Below are positions 46,520 through 59,100 of a stretch of DNA of 64,000 bases, in pieces. The notes beneath the pieces are model-generated. The model saw only the letters and a list, made by a program, of their open reading frames with translations, searched no databases and was not told where the DNA came from. Every line of letters begins with the position of its first letter. The stretch's first letter is position 1. Made by a program: the position numbers and the translations under genes. This DNA comes from Adiantum capillus-veneris (taxonomy: Eukaryota; Streptophyta; Polypodiopsida; Polypodiales; Pteridaceae), in the NCBI GenBank assembly GCA_014529385.2, contig CM043954.1, forward strand, positions 94,693,247-94,757,246, in the 5' to 3' direction.

Positions 46520-48923
46520 ATGAGTAGTGACGAGGATGTGGGACCGTCCAACCGAAACACCTATCTCTCAACAAGGGTCTTATGTCCTTGTAATCAATGC
46601 AAGCATGCTGTGCGACGGACAAGACATGTTTCTTTGCAGCACGTTCGCGAATTTGGCAAGTTCGATCCATCTATTATAGATCGAGTTGTTGCCAATTATG
46701 ACTCGTCGGACTCTGACGCTGGCCAACAAGCAGCAATCTTGCAACCCAATAGACGTGTTCGCAGGCGCTTTGGTCAAGTAGCATATGTGAGGCTACAAGA
46801 TGTAGCCTTTGACAGCTCTGGGGATGATCATGCAGAGCACATTCCCAACGAGGCAATGTTTGAGCCCGAGATTGATGAAATGATCGAGACGATCATGGAT
46901 TCAGAAAGGCTTATCTATATATATGATGATATGAAAAGTGAAGCCGATACGCCATTGTATAATGAAGCACATATGTCTAGATTGAAAGCACTCCTGGTTC
47001 TTCTCAACATGCAAGCAAAGTTTGGATGGAGTGACACTAGCGTCAGAGCACTTTTCAGGTGATCTATTACAATTAGTTTACTTTAATAAAACTCTAAATG
47101 TATAATGATCTAATAGATTTTTACACGACTGTATCGTATTTTTATGTTGTGTAGATTGCTTAAAGAGCACATACTTTTTGCTGACAATGTGATGCCAGAT
47201 TCCCGAGATGAAGCAAGAAAGATTTTGCGAAACTTGGGGATGGATTACAATTCTATCCACGCTTGTCCTAATGATTGCATTCTTTTCAGAGGGGAATACA
47301 TAGACATGGAGAAGTGTCCGAAATGTGATTCCGAAAGATATCGAGTAGATCTCCACGGGACAAAAATTGCACAAAAGGTTTTGCGACAATTTCCTCTGCT
47401 TCCTCGCATCAAGCATTTCTTCGAATGTAAGTCCATGGACGCCCTAGCATCATGGCATGAGGAGAATAAATCTTTGGATGGTGTGCTACGAATTCCTGCA
47501 GATTGCGCAGCCTGGAAACATATAGATGAAACATGGTCGGATTTTGCCAGGGAAGCTCGAAATTTGCGCTTAGGCCTGGCTATGGATGGCATAAATCCAT
47601 TTGGTCAAAGATCAACATCTTACAGTGTATGGCCCGTTGTCATCGTCAACTACAACATTCCTCCGTGGTTGACTACGAAGAAGGGGCACCTATGGCTAAG
47701 CTTGATTGTGCCAGGGCGATATAAAGTGAAGAATATGGATGTGTATCTTCGTCCACTATTGGAAGAGCTACAACAATTGTGGATTGGCATAGAGGTGGTG
47801 GATATGAGCCGACACACAGGACGACGGAATGCTTTGATCAGAGGCATTCTAATGTGGACCATGCATGACTATCCCGGGCTAACAGAATGCTCAGGTGATC
47901 TATTGACACTCCTCACTCAGACACTGTAAATCTTGTTTTTTCCCATAGTTGAACTATTATCATGTGTATACATGCAGGGCTTCAAACAAGCGGATACAGA
48001 GCATGTGTCACATGTGGACCTAGACTGAATGCACGTAGGGCGCCCTCACTGAAGAAGTAAATCTACGAAGGTCATCAAGCGTATCTTCCAGAGAATCATG
48101 TGTTACGCGATGGCTTTTTGGGAGGAGAGCCACCAAGGATGTCTGCACAAGCATGGTTAGAGCAGAAGGAGATGTGCGATGACAGATTGCCTCCAGGGAT
48201 GAAGAGACTATCTCTATGGTACGAGTTACCATACTGGCCCCGACTCATGATCAATCACTTGCTCAATCCAATGCACATATTCAAGAATGTGGGTAATCTA
48301 CTATGGGACCATCTGACCGGCAAGAAAGATACTTTGGGAGCCAGAGTTGACCTTAGAAATGTGGATCGTATGGAGTAATATTGGCCGCAAACAGCGTCTG
48401 ATGGATCGATAAAACTCCCTAAAGCACCATGGATTTTCACAGGAGCCCAAGAACGCAAAGTAAAAGAGACCATTCGATCTTTGCGGACCCCCACTGGCAT
48501 AATGCACTCGCTCCGAACGTGATTTACTAAAGAAGGAAAGCTTACCGGTTTGAAGTCACACGATTGGCATAAAATGTGTCAGGTACGTTCATAGTGGAAT
48601 TTAATATCATTGCATAAAATGTGGACTTTAATATCATTGCTGCACATACTTTACAGTTTATTTTACCGGTTGCCATTGAGGGATGTTTGTCTCTTGACGT
48701 CCGTAACACAATCTACAAACTTGCAAAGCTGGTGCAATGGATCTCACAAAAGGAGATCAACGTAGACTCCATACCATTTGCCAAACTAAATGGTGCGGAG
48801 CTTGTGTGCATGTGCCAATCACAACGGCATCAATGGAGGAGATCAGAGAAGATGCTCAATCAGAAGCCGCTGCGGTGGTGCCAGACGAGCATCAAGATGC
48901 TACTACTCTATAAGTTATGCTGA
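46520..48923 (+). pseudogene. CACTA TNPD-like transposase (Transposase_21 type), broken
   Basis: ATG at 46520. Exons 46520-47058, 47155-47894 and 47978 onward join in phase. Features in order: CPCNQCKHA; then FADNVMPDSRDEARKILRNL and CPNDCILFRGEY with CPKCDSERY; then FGQRSTSYSVWPVVIVNYN with IPPW, the family hallmark; TMHDYPGLTECSG; GYRACVTCGP. An in-frame TAA at 48058 is followed by KLPKAPWIFTGAQ. Another stop at 48376 precedes LTGLKSHDWHKM and ILPVAIEGCLSLDVRN (DUF4218-like). It would cut at the CACTA ends; here it is inactive. Confidence 0.85.
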
Positions 48924-49195
48924 GTTATGCGAGGATGAGAGAGAGATCTCTTAAAGCCACAAATATTGTATTTGAACAATTTTGCTCCGTGTTGTAAAAG
49001 CTCTGGCTCTCTAAGTACCTTCCATGGTGTATAACGCGCTCACATCTTTTGATTGAAAATTCTGAGTTTTTGACTTGCCTCTTCTATCACTCAATTCATT
49101 GTGTCATTGTATTTATATGCGTCATTACATCATTGTATTTAATGGTCTTTGCGTCACTGTCTACTCTATTCATTCAATATTAAGTTTAAATATTC

Positions 49196-50130
49196 GTGTG
49201 TTTAATGCAGGTATGGATGATGAGGAGTTTCTTTCTTCTTTGTCACCGTAGCAGAGACAGTGGTACGTGGAGCGTCATCGCTCTGGTGCATCATCGCGCG
49301 TTCCTACTCCATCCGCATCTCCCTCTCTTTCGGAGCATTCGGCGCGCTCCGAAGCTTCGGTGTCGACGAGACGATCTTCACACTCTTCTAGACACTGGCG
49401 CTCTAGTGGTGGCGGTGGCGGTTGTTGTGGGGATTCTGCCGCCGATGCCTCCACACCGCCTCGTGTTTGACGAGGCTCTTTACCCTCCCCTTCTTTGCCT
49501 GCCCCCACACCAGCCACAGCATCGCCATCTACGCCAGGTTTTGCGAGGCTGACTCTTCCTAGCAGCTACACACCTCTACCTACTCCACCAGGAGCCACCC
49601 CACTCGACTCTCCTCGCTTCGGGGCCCAGACGCCGGTGGAGACACCTGACGTCCATACCACCATCGACACGCCGCTAGAGACCCCTGCTGAGACACCCAG
49701 GTTCACGCGTCACCGGCCAGAGGGCTTGCCTTACTCCGTCGACTTCAGCGGCGGCATCATCATGGATGATGACGGCAAGAAGGTGATCTCGCACATGCGT
49801 GGTCTTTGCTCTCAGCTTTTTAGACACTACATACTAAACAAATGGAGTGAAGTACCAAGTGATTTAAAAGACAGAGTCATCAGCATACTTCATGATGAGT
49901 TTCCCATTCCAACACGGGATCAGCGCTTCAATGAAGACCTGATGAAGATTCAAATGTGCGAATACTGCAAACACAAGCGTTCCAAAGTGCAAAAAGCAAT
50001 CAAGCATGGGTGGAACAGGCCAGATTGGCTGGCCAAAGAAGATTGGAAGAATGCGAAGAAAGCAGCGCGCGAGAATCCCGACAAGTGGAAGCAACAAAAG
50101 GATGCAGCCAGAGCGTGAGTAGAGGCAGGG
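49196..50130 (+). pseudogene. CACTA TNPA-like protein (Transposase_24 type)
   Basis: A Pro/Thr/Ser-rich N-terminal part (49495-49740, repeats of E-T-P) is preceded by a frame-shifted Ser/Arg-rich piece. A conserved core follows: LFRHYILNKWSEVPSDLKDR, ILHDEFPIP and KHGWNRPDWLAKEDWKNAKK, ending ENPDKWKQQKDAARA. In EnSpm elements this protein binds the subterminal repeats. A short further exon may lie at 50281-50370 (GRDPTPYECEYASRKG). Confidence 0.75.
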
Positions 50131-50889
50131 AGCTCGCACCACTTGGGGAGCGGTGGATGGGCATCATTTGAGGCCGATTTTGTAAGTGTTTTCTCATTGC
50201 TCTTTATGTTCGATAGTTTAGGGTTTATGAGTTTTATAATTCTAACATAATGAAATCTTTGTATGTTTTGACAATGGTCGATGACAGGACGTGATCCCAC
50301 ACCGTACGAGTGCGAGTACGCAAGCAGGAAGGGCTTAAACGCCCTGATGGACATTCTCAGTTCTCGCGGCGGCATGGTTAGTATTAGGGTTTACTCTTTT
50401 CTATTTTTTGTATTTTTTTATAAATGTCGTTATATGTTTATACTTACTGAAAGCTGTCTTATTGTCTTTTTTTGCAGAATCCGACAGATACGCCGCTTGG
50501 ACGCGATGAGACGTCTGACTAGACGACGTTAGTTTAGCCGTAGCTAGATAGCATTAGTTTAGGGTTTCTCATAGCTTATGTATCATGAGACGGATTTTAT
50601 ACGTCTTTTTGAACCATGTATATTATTACATTTGTCACCGCAGTTCATTTTGCCAATCAATTCTTTATGCCTATGATGTTGTACAATTGTCATTATTACA
50701 TTTTCCAATCAATTCATTTTGCCTATGATGTGTACAATTGTCAATTTTACGCTTGTCAATTTTGCAAACAATGCGTCTTGTGGGTGACTATTTTGGGTTT
50801 ATTATCTACCCTTGCACTTTTTTTAAAAAGTGAATCAAGTACAATATGGTTGATGGGTGGCAGGGCATTCAATGCCCTGTCACCAAAAA

Positions 50890-51115
50890 AAATTTCTCTC
50901 GGGCGTCGCTATTTATGGCTCTGTAGCGTCGCTATAGACTTCTGTGTAAATGTCGCTATAATCGTCGCTATGACCGTCGCTATGAGCGTCTCTATATAGC
51001 GACGCTTATAGCGACGCATATAGCGACGCCTATAGCGACGCATATAGCGACGCTCTCGTAGCGACGCTATTAGCGACGGTTTTAGCGACGCCGGGGGTTA
51101 TAAAAACCCAGTGTA
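50890..51115. repeat. CACTA right subterminal repeat array
   Basis: About fifteen copies of a GTCGCTAT/ATAGCGAC core. The left half is in one orientation and the right half in the other (switch near 50990), giving an overall palindromic layout. Confidence 0.88.
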
Positions 51116-51161
51116 TTTCCGTCGCTAACAACGTCACAAGAGCACACAACCTCTTGTAGTG

Positions 51162-51490
51162 ACTTGGGAGAAGAGATCTCTACTGCTACGACAATTAGCT
51201 TGGTGGCTTCTACATCAAAGCTTTGAGAGATAAATAACTTCAAAGGACATTTGGGTAATGTAAAACTCATAGTTAATCAAGTTATTATCAATTTCTTCTC
51301 TCAATTGGAACCCTTTCGAATTGATGCCATATAAGTATTCAATTGGAATCCTTTCCAATTATTACCATATTATTATTCAACTGGAATATTTTCCAATTGC
51401 TACTCTATTAACAAATGCTATACTCTTATTTACCTATTCTCAATTAGAAATCAACAATCATTATACCTGTTTTATTGTAGTTTCTCTACA
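51162..51490 (+). repeat. E5 putative 3' LTR, right part (after CACTA)
   Basis: ACTTGGGAGAAGAGATCTC onward matches 53476-53795. Ends around the TATACCTGTTTTATTG segment; the exact end is not fixed. Confidence 0.65.
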
Positions 51491-52909
51491 TTATAAAGTA
51501 ATAAAGGTCTCACTACTCGATTGCATAATCATTTGTCGTGACTGCATGCACAATTCTTCATCAATGTAACATAGATGATTGTATAATCAATTCATGCGTA
51601 ATTCTTCATCAATGTAACCTAGATGCTTGCATGAATTAGCTAATCATGTTTGAGAATAGTGTCTGATTAAAATGATGGATTGTTCTTGCAAGTAGATATC
51701 AGTGATTAATCATGTGATTGATGTATGGTTATAATGCATGTTTATCATAAGATTATGGCAAGATTAAGCAAGCATATGTTTTTGGTTTGATGTGTGGAAT
51801 AACCCTATCTGTTTTTTAGTATACTTTAGTATACAGGTAGCATGGAATAACCATTGCATTCGTATACTTTAGTTTGCAACTTCTCAAGTTAAGTTAAGTA
51901 TCTAGTAGTGGAAATGGCACCCAAGAGAACTCGCTATGGTGGATCAGGAAGTCAGAGCCAGTGATGGTAAAGAGAAAGGAAAGGCCTCGATGAATATGAA
52001 TGTGCCACTTATCCCACAAAGTGATGCTATTGCTCATGAACAGGTAGGAAACTTCTTCTTTTTTGTTCAATGCATCATGAGTAGTTAGGAAGGAGAAAAC
52101 TACCCTAACATTGGGTCACTCCCAATTCGAAACTGCATTAATTGAACTTGTTAATTCTTTAAGTCGTATTAGTATGGAAGGATTGTTTGAGGATATACTG
52201 TCTGAAATGTTTTCCTAGAAGGAAAACTCTCGAACTTTCTTCATTCAAAATCCTATACCGATATAGTCAAAACACCCTTTGATATCCAAGGAAGAGGGCT
52301 TAGCGGAGTGAACGCTAAAGTAGTGCATATGGGTGCACATATCTTGTGGGTTTGTGTCCAAAATGCAAGATGATACTTGCGTGTTTGTACCCAGGTTGCA
52401 AGTTATTCATTGCCGGTTTGTGCCCAGATTGTAGGACAATTTAGTTGTATGGGCAACTAAAGACAGTGGGAGCAATAAACTCTCCCCAAGAGGACTAAAC
52501 TCTTGGGGTTGGGAATATATTTTTATGAATAAGGGTTGTATGTTGTTTTTCTTCTAGAAAAGATTGTTTTGAAGCCACTTTGATCATGTAAGAAGGGTTG
52601 TCTTAACAAACTTGTGAGACGAAAACCATAAAAAGGAACTCTATGTATGATCAATCATGTTGTTTTAGTAATTAGAAAACAAGAAAAATAAAGTGTGTGT
52701 GTGTGGGGTATAAAGTGGGGACTGGCTCAGGTTGCCGGTCAAGGATGGGTGGTCTTGATTAGTAAAAAAACTCTCCACTCCTCATTGATAGAAGAAGCGA
52801 CACTAGAGACTCATTGTCCAAGAGTTGAGAAGTCCCAATTGTAAGCGCCTCAAAAAACTATTGGGAAAAAGGCATTTGGTGTTTCTCTCTTTTGGAAGGT
52901 GAGAATTAG
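51491..52909. other. intergenic or decayed retroelement, no clear gene
   Basis: MAPKRTRYGGSGSQS at 51913-51957 looks like the start of a Ty3 gag, but nothing follows. At 52350-52440 three short diverged repeats of GTTTGTGCCCAGATTG type occur. No other domain recognised. Confidence 0.35.
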
Positions 52910-53800
52910 GAAAATTGCTAAATATAGCAAGTGTGTGCATCTAGCACCTTAGTATGTAGTCCTCAAGCTCTTCTTTTAATAACAAGTTTCAAAATTAAAT
53001 TCTGATAAGCTAAGATCACTTTAGACAATTAGACCTCAACCTCATGTTAATAGATTAAATCCTATGTCTAAGGTATGCATATGTATGCATGTTCTTAAAT
53101 CCTATGTCTAAGGTATGCATATGTATGCATGTTCTTAAATCCTATGTCTAAGGTATGCATATGTATGCATGTTCACGAGCATGTATGTGCATGCGTATGT
53201 ATGTGTATGTGTATGTATGTCCGTAAATGACCCATGGACATGGACCATATCTTAGGGATGTTGACTCTAAGCATGGGGGCACTACATGAAGTGTATCACT
53301 CAATTGGGTAAAAGGGGACACCTCTAGTGGTAAGTGAGAGTCTTGTGACACCTCTAGTTCTTGTTTTGGCAAGAGGGGGGGGAGCAAGGGAGGTATGGGA
53401 AGACCTTGGCTATCAAGCAACCTTAGAAGTCTATAAAAAGGGCATTCACACTCAATTTTAGACACACTTGAGCACACTTGGGAGAAGAGAGATTTGTTGC
53501 TGTGGAAATTAACTTGGTGGCCTCTACATCAAAGCTTTGAGGGATCAATAACTCCAAAGCACATTTGGGTAATGTAAATCTCATAATTAATCAAGTTATT
53601 ATCAATTTCTTTTCTCAATTTGAATGCTTTCCAATTGCTATCATATTAGTATTGAATTGGAATCCTTTCCAATTATTACCATATTATTTTTTATTAAGAA
53701 TCCTTTCCAGTTGCTACTCTATGAAAAAATGCTATACTCTTATTTACCTAACCTCAATTAGAAATCAACAATAATTATACCTATTTTATGGTGATTTCAG
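52910..53800 (+). repeat. second copy of the E5 LTR-like repeat, with empty CACTA site
   Basis: Collinear with 44005-44480 plus 51162-51490. The site that CACTA hit is uninterrupted here (GAGCACACTTGGGAG, near 53478). Confidence 0.8.
53055..53174 (+). repeat. 40 bp tandem repeat, three copies
   Basis: TTAAATCCTATGTCTAAGG, TATGCATATGTATGCATGTTC repeated at 53055, 53095 and 53135. The unit is single in the other LTR copies. Confidence 0.9.
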
Positions 53801-53804
53801 GACG

Positions 53805-54056
53805 GGATTGATTTGGACGAGACGGTCACGTCTAGGTGGGTGTAAGCACCTCAAAAATTTCTATTTTTGGACAAAAATGACAAAAAAGTAAAAATTTTAT
53901 TTTTGAAAATCTTAGAACAATATATTTAACATTAGCTCATCAAAGGTGGAAAAACTACCAAATACACTAACTTTTTATATATGTATTCCTTTACTGATAT
54001 GTATTCCGTTACATGGGAATCCCCTCTCCAAGGGTGGTAGAGACCTTACACTTATC
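53805..54056 (-). repeat. inverted copy of the E5 LTR start
   Basis: The minus strand from 54056 reads TGTAAGGTCTCTACCACCC and follows 43739-43960 in reverse. It sits directly after a forward LTR copy, so the two parts of the LTR are inverted relative to each other here. Confidence 0.75.
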
Positions 54057-54099
54057 TTATACATCTTCTCACAACCAGAGATGGCTATGACTATTCTTG

Positions 54100-54700
54100 T
54101 CGGCAGTTTTCCTTCTGGCTAGGCTTTTGTTCCTTCTTTCCAAGGCCAAGGATTTTCAGGCTAGAAAGCAAAGATGTTGTTAATTCTTGAAGGCAATGAA
54201 CTCTGTGATGTTGTCCTTGGAGATTGTGTATGTCCACCTCAACCTGTTGATACAGATCATGAAAACGTTCTTATCACTGAAGGACCTGTATTTGAAGATT
54301 GGCATGTTGTGTATATAGATCGGCAATGATGTGACAAAGTAGCACGTCTGTATATTATTTTTTCTCTTACTAATTCCCTTTTGCTTGATGTGTATGAACA
54401 GCCTACTTCCCACGAAGTATGGAAGTACCTTACTGCAAACTTTCTGAAGAAATCTGTTATTACAAAAAAACTTTATTTGAGAGTTTTCTTAGCAAGATAC
54501 AATATGAAACTCGTACTACCATGACGGGACATACTAAGTCTTTCAAATCTAATATTAATCAACTTGCTATTGCTAGTGATCCTGTTCCACAAAAACAACG
54601 AATTACAATTCTCCTTGACACGGTAAGGACTCTTCTTCTAATAACAATGTTACCGATCTTCTACTGAATATGGTCTCGATCTAGACCAAGCTTTCATGTC
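54100..54700 (+). pseudogene. Ty1/copia gag remnant
   Basis: Frames read DFQAWKAKMLLILEGNELCD near 54150-54200, then EVWKYLTANFLKKSVITKKL and LYLRVFLARYNMK (about 54410-54510), then NINQLAIASDPVPQKQRI, ILLDT. This is the copia gag (UBN2-type) pattern. Stops and a frameshift break it. Confidence 0.7.
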
Positions 54701-54765
54701 TTTAATTGAATACTCCCAACATCAAGAACGACGTAATGCTGGTTATGATACAACTATTATTTCGC

Positions 54766-54995
54766 AAGCAAGTTTCAAAATGAAATTCTGATAAGCCAAG
54801 ATCATTTTAGACAATTAAATCGCATTGTAATGTTAATAGAGTAAATCTAAGTCTAAGGTATGGATATGTATGCATATGCATGGGCATGTATGTGCATGTG
54901 TATGTATGTGTATGTGTATGTATGTCCACAAATGACCCATGTCCATAGACCATGTCTTATGCATGGTGGCACTACATGAGGTGTATCACTCAATT
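54766..54995 (+). repeat. third, partial copy of the E5 LTR-like repeat
   Basis: From GCAAGTTTCAAAATGAAATT to TGTATCACTCAATTGGGTAA it matches 44065-44315. It sits between the copia gag and integrase pieces. Confidence 0.8.
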
Positions 54996-55934
54996 GGGTA
55001 ACAATGGACAATCTTGTTCATACTGATATATGTGGACCTCTACCTTCTCTGAGATCACAATATTGCTACTTCGTTACCTTCATTGATGATTTCTCAGGTA
55101 TACAACTGTATTCTTACTTAGACAAAAATGTGTGGCCTTATCCATTTTCAAACAATTCCACAAGGCTGCGGGGCTTCAAACTGGGCATTGCCTCGAGAAG
55201 CTTCGTAGTGACAATGGAGGCGAATATGTTTCTTGAGAGTTTGTGAGTTATTGTGCTGACAGTGGAATTCATCATGAACACACTATTCCATATTCACCTC
55301 AACAGAACGGCATTGTTGAATGAAAGAATCTCACTATTCTCAATGTTGTAAGATGTATGCTGATCCGTTCTAGTTTATCTCATGTTTTTTGGGTTGAAGC
55401 TACTTTGACTACAGTATTTATTCAAAATCATCTTCCTACTACTTCACCCTCTTGTAAGATACCCATCAAAGCATGGACATGTGACATTCCTTCTCTGTCT
55501 CATTTTTGAACCTTTGGATGTATTTCTTATATTCATGTTCCGAAAGAAACAAAAACAAATCTTGATGCTCCTAATCTTAAATTTATTTTTATTGCATATT
55601 CTGACACTTCCAAAGGCTACAAATTCTATGACCCTTCCTCCAAGAAAGTAATTGTGAATCGTGATGCTACTTTTAATGAACATCTTATGGGAGGCTCATC
55701 GTCCATGGATGATTTTGATGATACTAAATTGCTACATCATGCTTTTCCATTTCTTTTAGATGATGAGACTCTACCTATAGAGAAGATTTTCTCTTCACAA
55801 CCATCCATTCCGAATGCTGCCAATGATAATATTGTTATTTTTGTTGATCTGGCTATTGATTTTGAACATGGTTCATGTCATGTTTATGATGACAGTATTT
55901 TTGATAATGCTTTCTCTACTTCTGAAGATCCCGT
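54996..55934 (+). pseudogene. Ty1/copia integrase remnant
   Basis: DNLVHTDICGPLPSLRS with the first Asp, FVTFIDDFSGI with the next, and IPYSPQQNGIVE with the catalytic Glu give the copia integrase core. Then FGCISYIHVPKETK and GYKFYDPSSKKVIVNRDATF, typical of the integrase-reverse transcriptase linker. Stops are present. The remainder is cut by the E6 LTR at 55935. Confidence 0.8.
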
Positions 55935-57006
55935 TGTTAGGAGTTTTTTGGAAGAAGTGATTGCGCATATGTACATACACATACATCATGCATTGAAAAA
56001 AGGATTGCCCATTTTTCAGAGCCAGGTGGTTACGTGGGGCCCACATGTGTACAGGTAGGACAGCGTGTACATAGTACATCGATTTTCATTATCACGAGTA
56101 CTAGTGTGTTTTTTCTATAATAATGAGGAGTTGGTAGCACCTAAAAGTTCTCGAGGTAGCTATCTGCAGGCCGACGACATGAGGTAAGCAAGTGCGTCAG
56201 ATGAAATCTAGTGGCGTCAGAAGGTCAAATGGGGTCAAGACTTGCATGTGGATAAGTACAGACACAACTAGTGTTTTCTTGTGATGAATTATGCAAAAAG
56301 GTCATCATGAGATTTGTATTGTGGAGACACTTCACGTGATTTCGGGATGCAATTATTAGAAAAAGTTGAGTGCCAGGTGTGCGGATGGATGTAGAAGGGT
56401 GACAAAAATGCACTGCATGGTCATTTTTTGACTTGTTTTCGGGATCCGTTTGAGGTCAACTAAAAGGCCAAAGGTGCCCAATGAATAAAGTGAATTGTAG
56501 ACATTGAAAAACCGGCGAAAAAGACCAGAAAAACATGGAGATAAGAGGAGGAACAGCTGCAACTGAGTTTTCGCTTTTTTTGGAGCCTGTTTTGGCCATA
56601 AACTTCTCATCCAAGGTCGGATTTGAGCACTTCGATATTGTAACCTAGGGTTTTTGGCAGCTCCGAATGCAATGGAACTATCCATTTTGCCAAATTTATT
56701 ACTTTTTCATGATTTTTTTTCTGTGTAAATTTCTCCTATGAGCAAAATCTCTGCTCCAATTTGTGATTGTATCTGGATATTTCATCCATATTGTGTGAGC
56801 TATTTGCCCCATTGGTGTTGGACCAAGCACAATTGTATATTATCATCAGAAATCTTCCTCTTTTGAGCTAAGTTTTGGGGGGGGGGGGGGGAAGTGTGTT
56901 TGCCTCTATGGTCTTGAGTGGGCAAATGAGTAGTCTCTCTTCTCTCACTCCATCGGTGTGTTCCCTGTCTCCGCTAAGTGGGTTGTGTAAGCCGAGTGGT
57001 GCCCCA

Positions 57007-57042
<36 letters not shown>

Positions 57043-57104
57043 CATCCCAAGAGTGTGTGTTGGGTGATTATAGAGGTGTTGTGTGTGTTTCCATCTCGCT
57101 CACA
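55935..57104 (+). repeat. E6 5' LTR
   Basis: Matches 60607-61750 along its length. Contains a 15-base G run (56877-56891) and a (GT)n tract (57009-57040). Confidence 0.75.
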
Positions 57105-57110
57105 TTCTTT

Positions 57111-57130
57111 TGGCACCCCCACGGAGAATC
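57111..57130 (+). promoter_or_regulatory. E6 primer binding site
   Basis: TGGCACCCCCACGGAG six bases after the LTR end CACA; the same layout as in E3 and E7. Confidence 0.5.
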
Positions 57131-58122
57131 TTCTTCGAGTACCTTCAGCTTCGGAGTTGTAGATTGCAGACTACAAGTTACAGGTTATAGGTTACAGGTT
57201 ACAGGGTGCAAGTGCAGGTACAACTGATTCACACAGGTACAAGTAGCTGGATTAGAGTGATACACTGGCAAGTGGAAGTCACTTGCAGTTGCCGTGGGTA
57301 TATAGTATCATTTGGTGCCTGTTTGAGCGCATTGTCTGGTATTGTATGTTACTTGTGGATTTATGGAGCCATACTTGGTTTTATTTGGCAGTCCCAGCCA
57401 TTTCTGAGACTTGGTCCGGAAGATAGTCATTTTTGAGACTTCACTATACGAGATTTGCACAAGCTTTCATGAAAGGGTCGATAGTGTGAGGTTTTATTGA
57501 GCTAGGGGATTCTCAAATGTGAGATCCTTTCAGTGATATAGGTGGCTGGAGCAGCTTTTTTGTGACCTCGCCATAGGCTATGTACTAGTGATTCCTACTT
57601 GATGCTCGGGTTCTATTGTTGGCAGGTTATGCATACATATATAGTCTATATTTTGGGTTCTTACTGCTCTACTTCTGGGAAACTCTGCCAAATTTTTTCC
57701 AAGTTGTGATGGCTGTTTTTTTGGTCCTTTGAGCCATTTATGATGTGCTGCGGAAATTTTGGCAAAATCAGAGGATAAGTTAGGTGTCCCTTCTTAGGAG
57801 CTACATGGTTGGCTTTAATGGATGATCAAAACGGACCTCAATTCACTCCTTTTTATTTAACACAAAGAATCCAGATAAATGTTCATGTGCCTAAGAAGAT
57901 TTTTTTCCAGCATAGTCTTTATGTTTGGGCCAAGAAGATTAAGAGATACTTTGGTTGTTGTAATTCCAATGATTAATCATGAAAACTCATTTGATGTGTA
58001 TGTGTTTGTCCTTATCTAAAGATGAGCTCCATTGAAGTTTCTGGGGATTGAGTCAATAAAAAGTTTTGGGTTCTTTGCACGTGTGTTAGAAGGGGTTCTC
58101 AAAGCATTGGAACACGGTAGCC
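57131..58122 (+). other. E6 leader, about 1 kb
   Basis: No ORF of note. A short array of ACAGGTTA-type repeats lies near 57178-57205. Confidence 0.5.
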
Positions 58123-59100
58123 ATGGCTTTATCTTATCGAGAATTTCATGGAAGAAGTAATGAAGATGTGGAAGACTTTTTGGAAAAGATGGAGGTTGCC
58201 TGCATTAGCAATCAGATTCATGATCCTACACAGATGTTATGTCTTCTCCAAATTTGTTTGAAGAGTGATACACGAGTTTGGTCCAAAGCGTTTGAAAAGG
58301 AGTTGGGTGCGACGGATCCACCTGTGAGATTAAGTTGGGACAATCTAAGGCATGGATTGGAAGTGGAGTTAGTGAAGACAAAAGATCCTGACAAAGTGTG
58401 GAAAGAAGCACAAGGTTTGGTGCAAACCGAAGGTGAGCCAGTAGATGCATACATACGTAAGTTTTCAAGGTCATGGGAGCGAATGTGCAAGGCCTTAGCA
58501 CCATAGGTACCCCGACCTCACATGATGAAGAAGGACAGTTCTTGGATGGTCTTTGGCAAAATATACGTTGGCGAGTGGAGCTAAAGAAGCCTAGGACATA
58601 TGAAGATGCACTAGAGGTAGCAAGGAACAAAGAGTGGAAGCTGAAAAGAATGAGTCAACTAGGAGTAGAGTCTTCACCCAGGAGGTTTCAGTTTCAACCT
58701 ATGGATTCTTTGCAAGTTTGCATGCAAGGGGCTCATCATGAACCAGTGGTTTGGGTTACTCCTCAGGTTATGCCTGCAGTGGTCACTACAACAGTGCAAG
58801 ATGATGGGCTAAGGAAAGACATGAGCCAAGTGGTAGATTTAATGAAGAATCTCAACCTAAACATGCTAGGTAATGTGGAAAATAATCGACGTCCAAATCA
58901 TCCAGGAGGTGAAGAAAGACCCAGGAATGATGTTGGACAAAGCAATGGTAGATTGGAGGAAGACGCCCACGTGTTATAATTGTGGAGAGTTGGGCCACAT
59001 TAGCCCGCAATGTGATAAGCCACCAAGGATGGGGGGAGACATGTATCCATTGCCAAGCACATGCTAACTAGGTCAAATGATTATGGCATCAAAATTAACG
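58123..59100 (+). pseudogene. E6 gag
   Basis: ATG at 58123 (MALSYREFHGRSNEDVEDFL), Ty3 gag core to 58503, then a frameshift and continuation as WRVELKKPRTYEDALEVARN. A clean CCHC zinc knuckle, CYNCGELGHISPQC, lies at about 58973-59014. Very similar to the E7 gag. It coats the element's RNA. Confidence 0.8.

Larger units (their letters stand above)
44481..51161 (+). mobile_element. CACTA/EnSpm DNA transposon, 6.7 kb
   Basis: Ends are CACTACAAGAGGTT and the inverse AACCTCTTGTAGTG, flanked by the 3 bp duplication ACT (44478-44480 and 51162-51164). A paralogous empty site at 53470-53485 reads GAGCACACTTGGGAG, confirming the boundaries. Both subterminal regions carry many AGCGACGC repeats. The interior has a TNPD-like transposase (46520-48923), a TNPA-like gene (about 49200-50130), microsatellites and a captured HIPP-like gene fragment. 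Stops make the transposase nonfunctional. Confidence 0.93.
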
